A DNA stretch of 64,000 bases, taken from positions 1,605,629 through 1,669,628 of the forward strand of contig JAGKQI010000045.1 in NCBI GenBank assembly GCA_018806915.1, written 5' to 3'. The stretch comes from Phytophthora colocasiae (lineage: Eukaryota; Oomycota; Peronosporomycetes; Peronosporales; Peronosporaceae). This document shows positions 20,641-30,859 of this stretch, piece by piece (within the stretch, counting starts at the first letter, position 1; each line of letters begins with the position of its first letter). Under the pieces are notes generated by a model. The model was not told the origin of the DNA and did no database searches. It saw only the letters and a list, made by a program, of their open reading frames with translations. Both the position numbers and the translations under genes were made by a program.

Positions 20641-21923
20641 ATACTGTTTTTAAAGGTAAATCGTAGGTACTGGAGTGCGGCGACTGTGCGGGATTGTGCG
20701 CGGCACACAGAAATCTCCCAATATACAGATTCCCGACTAGGTCCGATGTATTTCTTGCAATACGTTCAATTATTGCAGACGACCGTGGCTGGGAGATATG
20801 TGAAGTTATTTGTATTGCTGCATCCTCGAACACAATAGACGTTCGCGACAGCACCGTCGCGAACGTCCACGGCAGCCATTAAGGCGCCATCCAACCCCAG
20901 GATTTTTGTAACTATCATTGAGTGGACGGTCACGTGAACGTAGCCTCCAATTCAGCTATCAATCCCTCACTTCGTTTCGCTATGGTGGTTGTGATGGAAC
21001 CAGCAGTTGTCAACGAGGAGACGTTTCCCACAAGGAAACCCCGTCAAAACGTCATTGGGCTCATATACGACAAAACCGCGGAAACCGTAGCGATACCCGC
21101 TGCCAAGATCAGTAAAGCAAAGTGGCTGGTAGTAAACGCATATCACGCCTCTAATCTCTAACGCAGAGAGTTTCGCTGGATGATCGGGTCGTTGCACAAC
21201 ATTGCGACCTGTTACCACCCCGCCCAGAGGTTCAGAGCGCGCTACCGAATTGACATTGACACACCGATATAAGCCGATATGTTGTTGTGGCGGAATGTTA
21301 TTATTGCCCCATAACTCAGCGCATTCCTTTACAGTATTTCGCAGCGCTCCCAGAATCTGATTTCATCGCCTCCACTGACGCGTTCAATTTCGACGTCTGC
21401 TTTCTCGTAGCCAGCATACAACTGTCACTTACTTACTCGTCATTTCAGAAACATCATGAACGCGTTTAAGAATGGAGTTTGACATAAATTACCGCAAGAT
21501 ACTCCTATGCTGACTTGGTCTCTGATCTAACGTCTGGGCGGTTATAACCACGCCCATCGGATAGCATCGTCACTATGGAGGCGACCTGGTGCGGCATCTG
21601 CGCGAACACTCTGTCGCCGGTGTGAAAGAGGTCATGCGTTTGTGTTAGAATTCCTAACTATACACTCCTGAAATCACTGGGGGCTTGAAGCCCAGTAAAT
21701 ACTCAGTGGTTGGTTGATGCGACGATTGAGGGGCTACGGAGTCCAGAAGCTGAACATGGCGAACCTTGACACATGAGGGCCGCCAAATCCTCTGTGCTTG
21801 GTGCTAACGTGGCATTTCCAGGCTCACCAGATCTGAGTCGCAATGGTGAACGTGCTCGCTCCTTGATGAACTATGAAGTCTTCTCCTATCGAAGTCGAAG
21901 TCGTCCGAAGCTGGGGCACTGGG
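20641..21923. other. Gene-free interval before the chromovirus
   Basis: No convincing gene. A 79-codon open frame at 20922-21161 has no recognisable domain. At about 21635-21655 a palindromic TTAGAATTCCTAA with a preceding TGTG could be the edge of an old LTR, but no partner copy lies in the window. Confidence 0.45.
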
Positions 21924-22239
21924 TGTGACGGGGGTCACACAGCACTTCACACAGAGGAAGGCTTGGAGTATACAAACTCCTAGTGAACGGCAGTTCACTC
22001 GGTCCCCAAAGACTTGGGGAGACTAACTAAAGATTAGGTAGATTTAAGACTGAATATATTATAGATACTTGTTAGCTTGGCCTGCAATACAAACTAAAAG
22101 ATATCTATAGTGTAACCTATATAGAAGGTGATAGGTGGCTGCGGAGCCACCTGCCACGTGTCACCATGATGTGTGACACACCAAATGTATCCACTTCGGA
22201 AGAGTGACTAAAGTCACTCTTCAATGTAACCCCGTTACA
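21924..22239 (-). repeat. 3' LTR of the chromovirus (316 bp)
   Basis: Direct repeat of 29907-30222. It contains several short inverted repeats: GTGTGAC/GTCACAC near the start, AGTGACTAAAGTCACT, and TGTAACCCCGTTACA at the end. It lies upstream of the antisense ORF and could supply its promoter. Confidence 0.9.
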
Positions 22240-22260
22240 TCCTCCCCCACTTAGATTCGA
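22240..22260 (-). other. Polypurine tract of the chromovirus
   Basis: On the minus strand the sequence ends AAGTGGGGGAGGA immediately before the 3' LTR, the expected position and composition of the plus-strand primer. This fixes the element's orientation. Confidence 0.7.
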
Positions 22261-22421
22261 CTCTCGTCCAATCAGAGAAGAGAGAAAATCCCTTTCACAT
22301 TTCTCTCTTCAATGTCGAAATCGATCGACCTGCCGCCAGCTCTTATCGCTGCGGCTTCTGCTCTCACAGAGCACAGGGCGCACTGCCAACGCGTACCAGG
22401 CTTCCTTGGAAGCCCAGCAAC

Positions 22422-24608
22422 ATGTCTGCAAAGGGTGCAAACCCAGACGCGCAAGCGTCTTCACGGAAGAAGGCTGCAAAGCCAACTTCCAAGCCAGCCA
22501 AGCCTCGCGGCAAGGCTTCGGCACTTCATGAGGCCACCGATGTGGCCTCCAGGGCTCTTAGCTCGCCCAGCAGCACTGCTGCGACGGCTAGCCCTAGCCA
22601 AAGGCGCAGTAGGTCTCCGTCCCTACCGCCTGATACTCGACCGAATCCTCGGTTCGAGTATAGGGACCATAGTCCCGGTTCCTGGAGTCCTTCCGAACAG
22701 GAAGCGACTCTTGTCAGCTACTCGGGCGACGAGAGCGACAACGGCGACGGCGAGGGCAAGCCTGCGGCGGGTGCTCCAACCACGGAGGAGCACCATGGAG
22801 ACAAGGACACCGCGTCCAAGTCTCCCGACAACACCAGCGGCCGTGGTGGCGACACTACGCCACCACCTGTCAGACATCTGACACTTGCTGAAGGGCGCGA
22901 ACGCGCCCGGGCCATTCTGGCAGAGGAGAAGGTGCCCGGCACCAACTCCAAGAAGCGTCATGCTTCACAGTCTCCTTGTCAAGACATGACAAGGAGAAGG
23001 GAGCTCGAAGAGATCTTCGGCCCCGACGACGTCGACGATGACGCCGATGAGGAGGAGGGGCTCATCCGCGAGCCCCAAGAGATCACTAACGATCTCGATG
23101 AGCAGCAAGAGCTCTTTCAGGCTGCTCAACAGCCAATGCGCACCGCACCAACGGTCGCACGTGAGTCTCATCAACACGATGAGGACTCTGCCCACCAGCG
23201 GGGATACTACCCGCCCGATCAAGGCTCGGGAGCTGCTGCGTATCTCGAGCAGCTCCAGGACCCACGTCCTCTCATAGGGGGCCATACCCCCAAAGGCGCC
23301 TATGAGCGGGCCTTGGTTCAGAAAGAACCTCTCTTTCAAGGCAACCTCTCTGTTGCCAGGTGCGTGCTTCTAGCACAGCACCGAATTCCTCTCAAGGAAT
23401 TCACCTCGCTTCGCAAGAAGCCTGAGACTAAGGGTGGTCTCAAGCCCACATGGGGTTACCCATTAGTTCTCCCAGAGAACACTGCGTCGTGGGTCGACGC
23501 TGAGGACCTCTTTTGGCAATGGGTCCGGTTGACAGTCAAGTCAACCCAGGAGTACCACAAACTCCGTGACGAAGATCACCTGGAGGACATCCTCCGCCTC
23601 CGGGACCTTCGTGTCCAGTTTGCCCACCTCGTAGGCAAACGGCAGCTCCATCATAAGATGGAGCGACTGAGAACTGAGTCTCAGTCCAGCGCTCACAATG
23701 AGCGCGGGTATCGAACACATACATCTGTGTTCCAACCCCGTTCAGCGGCTAAGAAGCCGCGGACTACTTACGAGGCTGCCGCCGTGCCTCTTCCCAGCAC
23801 GCGACAGCCTTCGGGCAGTCAACCTGGAGCCGCTCAATCGGCTCCCAGGTACTCTGCGACGCAGGGTACCCGCGCCACTTCACTCGGAGCTGGCGCTTCC
23901 CACCGCGACGCCGCTCCTGGAGAACCCGCTCCACATGGTAGTGGCGTTCTCCGTTCCGGTCAAGCAAAGCCGGAGGAGGCCTCGCTCGACTGCTCTTTCG
24001 AGCCGTCCCCGACGTTGGGGACTCAGAGGCCTTCGACTGGGCCTCTTGACCAACTTGTTGCTGAGCAACAGGAGGAGATCCGTCTCCTCCGAGCGCGTGT
24101 CCTTGCGCTTGAGGGTGCTCTTGGTCTTAAGCATGGCGGCCAAGCTGCCCCTGCAACCGACCTGCCTGGTGTCTTGCGCCAGTTGGAAGACCTGCGTCTC
24201 GCGATGCAGGATCTTCATGGTCGTGTAGACCGTAGTGCCCCTTCGCGGGCACTTGACTCTCTTCGTCAAGAGGTCTACGACCTTCAGGCGACGATGTCTC
24301 GCCGGGAGTCGCAACCGTACGCGTACTCCCAGTCGTCGTTCGACTCTCGCCTAGGGGCCTACTCCTTTGGCCCCTCGGTGTATCCACACCGCTCGTACCT
24401 TCCGCCGGGGTACGGCTTCGCCCCTGGGAGTCACCAAACTCCCTATTACCTGGGGCGCTCGGCGCCTGACGCTCAACCTCGCGTCGAGGAGGTTCACTCT
24501 CCTCCTCGCGGCCGCCTTCAACCTCTTGAGGGGCCGCATGACCCTGAGAGTCATGGTACCGCTTCAGACGACCCACATAAAACGTCGGGTGGGTCGTCAT
24601 CGACTTAG
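22422..24608 (+). CDS. Intact antisense ORF (728 aa) inside the chromovirus
   Basis: Begins at an ATG 182 bp inside the 3' LTR and stays open for 728 codons against the direction of gag-pol. Residues 1-60 are Lys/Ala/Ser rich and basic. Residues 60-270 are acidic and disordered. Residues about 290-420 form a more ordered block (contains LFWQWVRLTVKS and charged helices). Residues about 540-640 have leucine heptads typical of a coiled coil (for example IRLLRARVLALEGAL). The C-terminus is Tyr/Pro/Ser rich. No known domain was recognised. The first 450 codons lie beyond the pol end, and the rest overlap the antisense strand of the integrase C-terminus and chromodomain. Antisense ORFs at this position are known in Grande and Retand plant elements; homology to them is not claimed. 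Confidence 0.7.
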   Translation: MSAKGANPDAQASSRKKAAKPTSKPAKPRGKASALHEATDVASRALSSPSSTAATASPSQRRSRSPSLPPDTRPNPRFEYRDHSPGSWSPSEQEATLVSYSGDESDNGDGEGKPAAGAPTTEEHHGDKDTASKSPDNTSGRGGDTTPPPVRHLTLAEGRERARAILAEEKVPGTNSKKRHASQSPCQDMTRRRELEEIFGPDDVDDDADEEEGLIREPQEITNDLDEQQELFQAAQQPMRTAPTVARESHQHDEDSAHQRGYYPPDQGSGAAAYLEQLQDPRPLIGGHTPKGAYERALVQKEPLFQGNLSVARCVLLAQHRIPLKEFTSLRKKPETKGGLKPTWGYPLVLPENTASWVDAEDLFWQWVRLTVKSTQEYHKLRDEDHLEDILRLRDLRVQFAHLVGKRQLHHKMERLRTESQSSAHNERGYRTHTSVFQPRSAAKKPRTTYEAAAVPLPSTRQPSGSQPGAAQSAPRYSATQGTRATSLGAGASHRDAAPGEPAPHGSGVLRSGQAKPEEASLDCSFEPSPTLGTQRPSTGPLDQLVAEQQEEIRLLRARVLALEGALGLKHGGQAAPATDLPGVLRQLEDLRLAMQDLHGRVDRSAPSRALDSLRQEVYDLQATMSRRESQPYAYSQSSFDSRLGAYSFGPSVYPHRSYLPPGYGFAPGSHQTPYYLGRSAPDAQPRVEEVHSPPRGRLQPLEGPHDPESHGTASDDPHKTSGGSSST
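23764..24126 (-). pseudogene. Chromodomain tail of the chromovirus pol
   Basis: A chromodomain lies at about 23940-23790 (HYHVERVL, LRVKWRGYP and STWEP, the aromatic-cage pattern). Such tails guide chromovirus integrase to modified histones. The segment is in the same frame as the integrase part at 24127-24945 but is cut off by a single TAA at 24127-24129. The sequence between that stop and the domain stays open, so the stop looks like one isolated lesion or a recoding site. The same DNA is coding on the plus strand. Confidence 0.75.
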
Positions 24609-26873
24609 GCAAGTCGATCGTGTAGGCAGCACCGTGCCTACTCAGGACCTTAAAGGGTCCAATGAAGCGATGCTTCAACTTGTTGCTCACCGTGGAGCTA
24701 ACAGTGTTAAGAGGTAGGTTCCTAGTGTCGAGTAGCACTAAGTCACCCACATTAAATACACTTAAGTTTCCTCTCCCATGTTGGTCTGAGTACTCCTTTT
24801 GCTTGTCCTGTGCGAGTGCCATTGCATCTCGCACCCGGCTGATCACATTCAGCCTGTTGCCGACAAATGTCGACAACTTCTTCCGCAACGCGGCTGGTTC
24901 CACACGGAAACCTGGGAGGAAAGCTCTTTCCGAGCCTCTCCCCACTTACTCGAAGCCGCGGTGCCCCCACCCAGTGTGAGCGGCACCTGGGGGTTCCGAA
25001 GCCCGTTCAAGTAGAACGGCGTGAACCCCGTTGACGCGTGTACCGCGTTGTTGAGTGCAAACTCAACCATAGGCAGCTGCGCTGACCAAGAGCGCGGCGC
25101 CTCAGCGCAAACACTGCGCAGCACGTCCTCAACCACTCGGTTGACGCGCTCAGTCTGACCATCGGTCTGCGGATGGTCCGCTGTTGACATCGTCAACCGT
25201 GTTCCAAGCAATTGGAACAGCGTTTTCCAAAACGCAGCGGTAAACCGCGGGTCGCGGTCAGAGACAACAGTCTCAGGCAACCCGTGATAGCGGAAGACGC
25301 TATCAAGGAACAACTTCGCAGTTTGTTCCCCGGTAATGGTCTCAGAGACCGGAGCAAGATGCACCATCTTGCTCAACCGGCATACAAACACCACAATGCC
25401 GGTGTTCTTCTGGTCATCGGCCGGAAGGCCGAAGACAAAGTCGAGACTCATCGACTTCCAGCAGTCCAGTGGGACTGGCAGGCTCTGCAGCGGAGCCGAC
25501 GCGTGCCCCGCTGGCTTCACGCGCTGACATGTTTCACATGTCTTGATGTACTTGGCCACCCACTTGTACATGTGGGCCCACCAAAACATCAGAGAGACCC
25601 CATGATAGGTCTTCTCTCGGCCCAAGTGGCCACTCGAAGGCACATCGTGTGCCTCGTGAAGTATATCATACTTCAGATCCTCGTCGTTCGGAACAACGAC
25701 CCGCGGAGGATCCCCGGGCTCCACCCGATAGTGGAGCAGGCCATCGGCCCACTCATAGCGGTGGAGCCGTGCCCGCTGTCGAGGCGTAAGCCATTCGACC
25801 TTGGCATCCGTGCCAGCGGACAAATACCGCACAATAGGGGCGAGGGCGTCATCGTCCCGATACGCCAAGCGTATTCGATCGTAAAGATCCGTCGTGGCCG
25901 GACTAATATGAGCGAACTCATAGTCGGGCCTGCGCGACAAAGCGTCGGCAAGCGTGTTGAGCTTGCCAGGCTTGTATTCAACGCGGAAGTTATACTCCGC
26001 GAAGAATGACAGCCAACGCGCCATCCGCTGCGATAAGTGCGGCGTATGGATGGCTGTCCGCAAGGACGCGTGGTCCGTATAGACCACAAAGGGCCTTGAG
26101 CCCAGAAGATGCACCCTGAACTTGACAAGGGCATACTTCATCGACAAGAGTTCCTTGTCGTGAACGGGATAATTCCGTTCGGCAGCCTTCAGCTGCCTGG
26201 ACTGGAACGAGATCACCCTATCTCGTCCCTCAGCGTCCTGTTGCAATAGCGCACAGCCAATTGCATAGTCGGAAGCGTCACAGACAACGCTAAACGACTT
26301 GGCATCGTCCGGCAACGCCAGGACGGGCGCGCATTGCAAGCTCGCCTTGATGCTATCAAAAGCATCCTGGTGCTGGCGCTCCCAGCACCACTCGGCCTCC
26401 TTCTTCAGAAGGTCCGACAAAGGCTTTGCGAGTCCCGCATAGCCAGCACTGTACTTGTGCAAGTAGTTGGCGAAGCCCAACCACTTCCTCAGGTCCTTCT
26501 GTGACCGAGGAACAGGCCATGCCGCAATGGCTTTGACCTTGTCAGGATCCGCTCGGACCCCGACGCTGCTGCTGACGAAGCAGCCGAGGACCTTAATCTC
26601 CTCAGCTGCGAAGACGCACTTGTCGATGTTGGCATAGAGCTTGTTAGCTCTCATGACCTCAAACACTCGACGGAGGTGCTCTCGATGCACCTCTATAGCC
26701 GTCTTGCCTCCCTCGGCACGGCTATGGACGAATATATCGTCAAAGTACGTCTGCGTGAACGCACGCAAAGGTCTAAACAACTGTGTGACCAAGCGATTGA
26801 AGGTCGCTGGTGCGTTGGATAGACCTTGTGGCATTACCAGCCACTCCCAGAGCATACCGCTCGGCGTGCTCAC
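24127..26873 (-). pseudogene. Chromovirus pol: RT core, RNase H and integrase
   Basis: Two overlapping minus-strand frames. Frame 26873-24849 carries the RT palm with YFDDIFVHS, thumb, RNase H (beginning around FSVVCDASDYA with its catalytic Asp, and HDKELLS), the integrase zinc finger (H...H...CETC), and the integrase DDE core (LDFVFGLP, VSDRDPRF and the Glu in QTDGQTERVN). The continuing frame 24945-24127 carries the integrase C-terminal GPY/F-type region (GPFKVLSRHG, HPTFYVGRLK). The frame changes near 24900, and an in-frame TAA at 24127 ends it before the chromodomain. Catalytic residues are all present, so decay is by frameshift only. Confidence 0.85.
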
Positions 26874-27494
26874 GGCCGTGAGCGGGATATCACACTCCGC
26901 ATCAGGATCTGGTAGTATCCATCCACCAGATCCAGCGCGCTATACAGCGTGCAGCCGGCCATGTTGTTCAACAACACATCCTTGCGAGGGATCGGCGTCT
27001 GTGCTGGCACAGTCGCGCTGTTCAGCTTATTGTAAGCATGAACCAGACGCCACTTCCCGTTCGGCTTGCGAACGCAGAAGGTTGGCGTCGAGTGCGGGGA
27101 CTTCGATTCCCGCACCATTCCCGCTTTCGCCTTAGCGGCGAAGAACGCGTCAATGACGTCGCTCTGCTCTCGGGCAGGGGCCATTGACGCGTGACACAAT
27201 ACTTTGTGCCTGGCACGAGATCAATCTCGTGCCTGACCCTCGGTCTGGTGGGAGCTTTGAGGGTGGGTCCTTGGACACCACGTCCTCAAACTCCTTCACT
27301 AAAGGATACAGCGGATCCTTTGGATTCTTCAGAATCTCGGAGCCCGTGCGCGACGCACGTTGCTTCCGGAACTCCTCCAGGACGTCTTCGTCCATCACTG
27401 AGGAGGAGTTCAACTTCTCTGGAGTGGGCTCCGGCCTAAGGAGAACCATCTCCGATATCTCCCCGGCCTTCAACTCGGCCAGGAAGTCCTCCAT
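26870..27494 (-). pseudogene. Chromovirus pol: linker and RT N-terminal part
   Basis: Frame 27494-27150 gives the acidic linker before RT, and frame 27199-26870 gives RT fingers and first palm motif (VRKPNGKWRLVHAYNKLN, then the catalytic Asp in SALDLVDGYYQI). The frame changes near 27200 and again near 26870, where the RT core continues. Both breaks are in segments that are otherwise well conserved. Confidence 0.8.
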
Positions 27495-27723
27495 CAGCGA
27501 CTTCCCTGAGGTTCAATAGCTCTGATACCTCAGGCAGGGGTGCCAACTCGATGGCCCCCGCCTTCACGCGATGCTCCGGTCACGCCGTCGGCTGATGTGA
27601 TAGCATTCTTCGACCGACTGTGACCTAGGAGCCTTTAGCTCCTGTCCCAAGTCCTCGTGGACTTCTTCGGGATGGTATTCTACCAACCCCGGCTTACGAC
27701 CATGGCGTGGGGTTAACTTACCC

Positions 27724-28050
27724 ACGCCAGGTGATGCCACTACGATGGCATCATGAGCCCTCATGGCTCCGTGCGGAACTGCGTTACCCGCATCGAAGCA
27801 CTTTGGTGTCTTCCTGATCAGTTATGGTCTGAGCGACCTTGCGTGGAACTACTTCTCTCACGCCTGGTGATGCCACTACTTCGGCATCACGAGCCCTCGT
27901 GGCTCCATGCGGAACTCTGTTACCCGCATCAGTTATGGTCTGAGCGACCTGGCGTCGAACTACTTCTCGTACGCCTGGCGATGCCACTACTGCGGCATCG
28001 CGAGCTATCTTGGCTTCCTGCGGAACTCTTTGATCCGCTTGTGGACCTAA
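27724..28050 (-). repeat. Tandem repeats inside pol, three units
   Basis: Units start at about 27724, 27860 and 27971 on the plus strand and share ACGCC(A/T)GG(T/C)GATGCCACTAC. Translated on the minus strand they give a roughly 37-residue repeat with the core VVASPGVREVV and VAQTITD. They lie between protease and reverse transcriptase, a region normally unstructured. The repeats are in frame with each other at the protein level. Confidence 0.75.
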
Positions 28051-28229
28051 GTTACCCACCTGGTTAGTGCTCGGGCACTACCACAGTCGCAGCCTGTACG
28101 TCGCTGCGACTTCGTGCGTGGGCCCCTGCTATCGTTGCAGACTCCATTACGTAGGGCAAGGGCCTCCGCCCGTTGCCCGGCCATCCATGGCCCACGATCA
28201 CTGTCTCGTGTGGGGCGATGTAGCACCGA

Positions 28230-28690
28230 CTACACCAGCCCCCAAATACTCCTCGGACGCTGCCGCGTCCTGGCGGTTCCAGCGAACGCCCCAGTCCCGA
28301 CAGAGGTGGGAACATGACTCACCAAAGCTCTGTCAGAGACTGCAGGCCGGCTAGCCCCAATGGCTTTGCCGCGCCAATCGATCCAGGGCTCGTGCTTCTC
28401 AAGCCACGGCATCCCTAGGATCAAGTCGTACTTGTCCATCTCGAGGACAATGAACGACTCCACGCTGTCGAAGTCCTCAAACTTCACAGCCAGGTCCACC
28501 TGGACCTTTGGTACTTCCACCATCGTACCATCGGCTAGTCGTACGGCGACTAGCTCCACTTCCCTCGCTCACGTAGAGCGTCCTCAAACTTGCCGCGATT
28601 CCTTGCGACAGTTTGTCGGCGAGCAAAGTTCTTGCTTGCCCCAGAGTCTATCAAGACTCTAAAGGGGTTGTTAAACCCCGTACACTCGCG
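28230..28690 (-). pseudogene. Chromovirus aspartic protease, frameshifted
   Basis: The active-site motif LIDSGAS lies at about 28660-28640. The flap and C-terminal part (DKYDLILGMPWL, WIDWRGK) lies in another frame at 28559-28230. The change of frame is near 28560, just after the KFEDALRER stretch. The protease would cut Gag-Pol into mature proteins; as written it cannot be made in one frame. Confidence 0.75.
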
Positions 28691-28821
28691 TGTACCACCA
28701 GCAGCCCACCGCTGCCCTTCTCCGCTTTGAGAGTCTCAAGACTCTGGGGCTAATCTCCACTGCGTGCCTCCCGCACCACCCGCATGGGGACTTAGTGTTT
28801 CCCAGTGCAGGGCGCCCTGCC

Positions 28822-29840
28822 CTACTGGTCCCCCGGAGTTCCCCTGACTCTTGGGCGCCGGCTTCTTCCAGCGGCCCTTAGAGCCTTGAGGCTTGGAAGA
28901 CCTCTTCCATTGCCCCCAGAGGGCAGACACGTGCGAAGTGTCCGAAACGCCCGCACTCGAAACAGCGGATGCGTTTCTGCTCGGCGAGCCCCAAGTCCAT
29001 AGGGGCTGGTCCCGAGCCTGCTCCATTCCAGGAGCACTGGCCGACGCCGTCGTCGGCCCGCTGTGACCTTGCCACGCAGAGGCAGGAGTCTGAGCCTGTG
29101 TATGGCTGTACTCCTCCTGGAGCGCGACTTGAATCGCCTCCCCTCCATCGTGTTGACCTGCACGCGGAACAGTTGCGTGCGGGCCGGGCTTACTCTTAAG
29201 CCGTCCATGAACACAGTTACTTGGATGTGTTCAGGTAGGGGTTCTCACCAGAGATGCCGCGAGAACGCGCATCTCTTGGATGTATTTCGTGCAGGTCACG
29301 TTTCCTTGCTTGCAGGCTAGAAGCGTGACCGCTGGCGATACTCATAGTTCGCCGGGAGGAATGCGGCCCAGCTGTTCGCACAGCTGGGCCCAGGATGTAA
29401 AACATCCAGGCGACGTCGCTTCGCGCGTGTACGCCCATGTCTTCGCCTCGACCCCCCGAGGTTAGACAGCGCGAAAGCGACCCGAAGTCGCTCCACCGAG
29501 ATGAGAGCCGCTCCATGGCGAGCCCAACTTCTCGGATCCAGAAGTGAAGGTTTTCACCTTCTTTCCCTTCATAGGAAGAACCTTGAGTCTTAGGGCTTGG
29601 GCTGAACCGGCCTCGGTTCAACCACAGGAGCCTCAAAGGTTCCTCGAACGTGCTCAATGAGCCCACGTCAGCTGTACATGTCGAACGCCGCCACGCGTTC
29701 GACCTGCTCGGCCGGCGTCGCCGCCGCTAAGCTTCGGAAGGCATCCATCCCAAAGATGCCCGCTATCTTCCGGACCGACTCAAACTGAGAGTCGGTCAAG
29801 TGAGGAAACTCACTTTCGATCCATGGTACAACTACTTCTG
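28822..29840 (-). pseudogene. Chromovirus gag, several frames
   Basis: From about 29835 the reading shows the Gag N-terminus (VVPWIESEFPHLTDSQFESV), a stop at about 29670, a capsid-like part (LHFWIREVGLAMERL, 29666-29217), VFMDGLRVSPARTQLFRV at 29214, and in a third frame a zinc knuckle CFECGRFGHFARVC near 28960-28920. At least three frame changes or stops interrupt it. Order and motifs fit oomycete Ty3/gypsy Gag. Confidence 0.75.
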
Positions 29841-29906
29841 GCCACAGAGGATTCAGGTAATCAATCTACCCGCGTAGGCGTAGGATTGACTACAAGTGCT
29901 ACCAAG

Positions 29907-30222
29907 TGTGACGGGGGTCACACAGCACTTCACACAGAGGAAGGCTTGGAGTATACAAACTCCTAGTGAACGGCAGTTCACTCGGTCCCCAAAGACTTGG
30001 GGAGACTAACTAAAGATTAGGTAGATTTAAGACTGAATATATTATAGATACTTGTTAGCTTGGCCTGCAATACAAACTAAAAGATATCTATAGTGTAACC
30101 TATATAGAAGGTGATAGGTGGCTGCGGAGCCACCTGCCACGTGTCACCATGATGTGTGACACACCAAATGTATCCACTTCGGAAGAGTGACTAAAGTCAC
30201 TCTTCAATGTAACCCCGTTACA
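29907..30222 (-). repeat. 5' LTR of the chromovirus (316 bp)
   Basis: Direct repeat of 21924-22239. Downstream on the minus strand (29904-29885) lies the primer-binding-site candidate starting TGGTAGCA. The right flank CTGGG repeats the left flank. Confidence 0.9.
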
Positions 30223-30859
30223 CTGGGGAAACGCGAGTGTGGTTGGGCGGATCTGTCAAAATCTCGTTGAGGCTCTCCCCGGTTCCTGAGTCCTTCTTAA
30301 CAGGAAGAGACTCTTCTCTTACATGCTATCAGATCTGGCATCTCGTCTGGCAAAACGAAGAGTTTGCGGCAAAACCCAGCTCATTCGTGGAGTAACCGTA
30401 GCAAAAATACATTTTGTTCATTGAGTTTGGGTTTTAGAAAGTTTGTTGTACTCATGGTGCATGTAGCTTGCACCGCATATTGCGTTGCTTGATCATGGTA
30501 CATGTAGCCGTGTGTCCTCTGGTATCGAAATGTTATTCCCTGCCCAATTTCTAAGTATAGTGCCTATCGGTGATACATTCCAGGGGGGGGGAGAACTATT
30601 CGTGTTGAATGTTTATCAGTAGCCAACGGGGTTAGCAACCGGACTTCTCAAAAAGCTAGCGGCTACTGACTACGGCGGGTAGTAGTGTTAGTCAGTGGTG
30701 CGGGGAGGTGATACATTCCGATAGCAGCGCAAACGCATCGCGGCTGCTAGCGTGTCTAGTTGCCATATACACTACCGTTATACTGTATAGAACGGTTTAA
30801 GGACGTGTACTAGAAAGGGTTAATCCGTAGTATTACGTGATAAAGAGAAGCTCTATGCC
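30223..30859. other. Interval between chromovirus and TAZ gene
   Basis: No gene seen. At 30276-30312 the sequence resembles a stretch of the chromovirus antisense ORF (22676-22712): both read GGTTCCTG, AGTCCTTC and AACAGGAAG, with small differences. This may be a remnant of an older related element. The word GGTGATACATTCC occurs twice (about 30570 and 30707). Confidence 0.45.

Larger units (their letters stand above)
21924..30222 (-). mobile_element. Ty3/gypsy chromovirus with identical LTRs and broken gag-pol
   Basis: 8,299 bp bounded by 316 bp LTRs (21924-22239 and 29907-30222) that look identical by eye, beginning TGTGACG and ending GTTACA. CTGGG flanks both ends, a 5 bp target duplication. 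Orientation is minus. Behind the 5' LTR (29907-30222) comes CT then TGGTAGCACTTGTAG, which begins like the initiator-tRNA-Met primer site. Before the 3' LTR lies the purine tract GTGGGGGAGGA. Gag, protease, RT, RNase H, integrase and chromodomain follow in order but with several frameshifts and stops, while an antisense ORF on the plus strand is intact. Identical LTRs with defective gag-pol suggest recent mobilisation in trans, or assembly errors. Confidence 0.9.

Noticed and set aside
20922..21161. Small plus-strand gene of 79 codons
   Set aside because: No domain, no splice or promoter support, and located in repeat debris; kept only as part of a gene-free interval.
25212..26009. Plus-strand 265-codon open frame
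   Set aside because: It lies exactly antisense to the RNase H/integrase region, lacks domains, and shows composition expected of a shadow of conserved minus-strand coding. Unlike 22422-24608 it has no independent part outside the pol gene.
27724..28050. CRISPR-like array
   Set aside because: Units are over 100 bp, degenerate, and coding in a retroelement; this is a eukaryotic genome.
27753..28067. Plus-strand 104-codon ORF with internal repeats
   Set aside because: The repeats make sense on the minus strand as part of pol (VVASPGVREVV units); the plus frame is their shadow.
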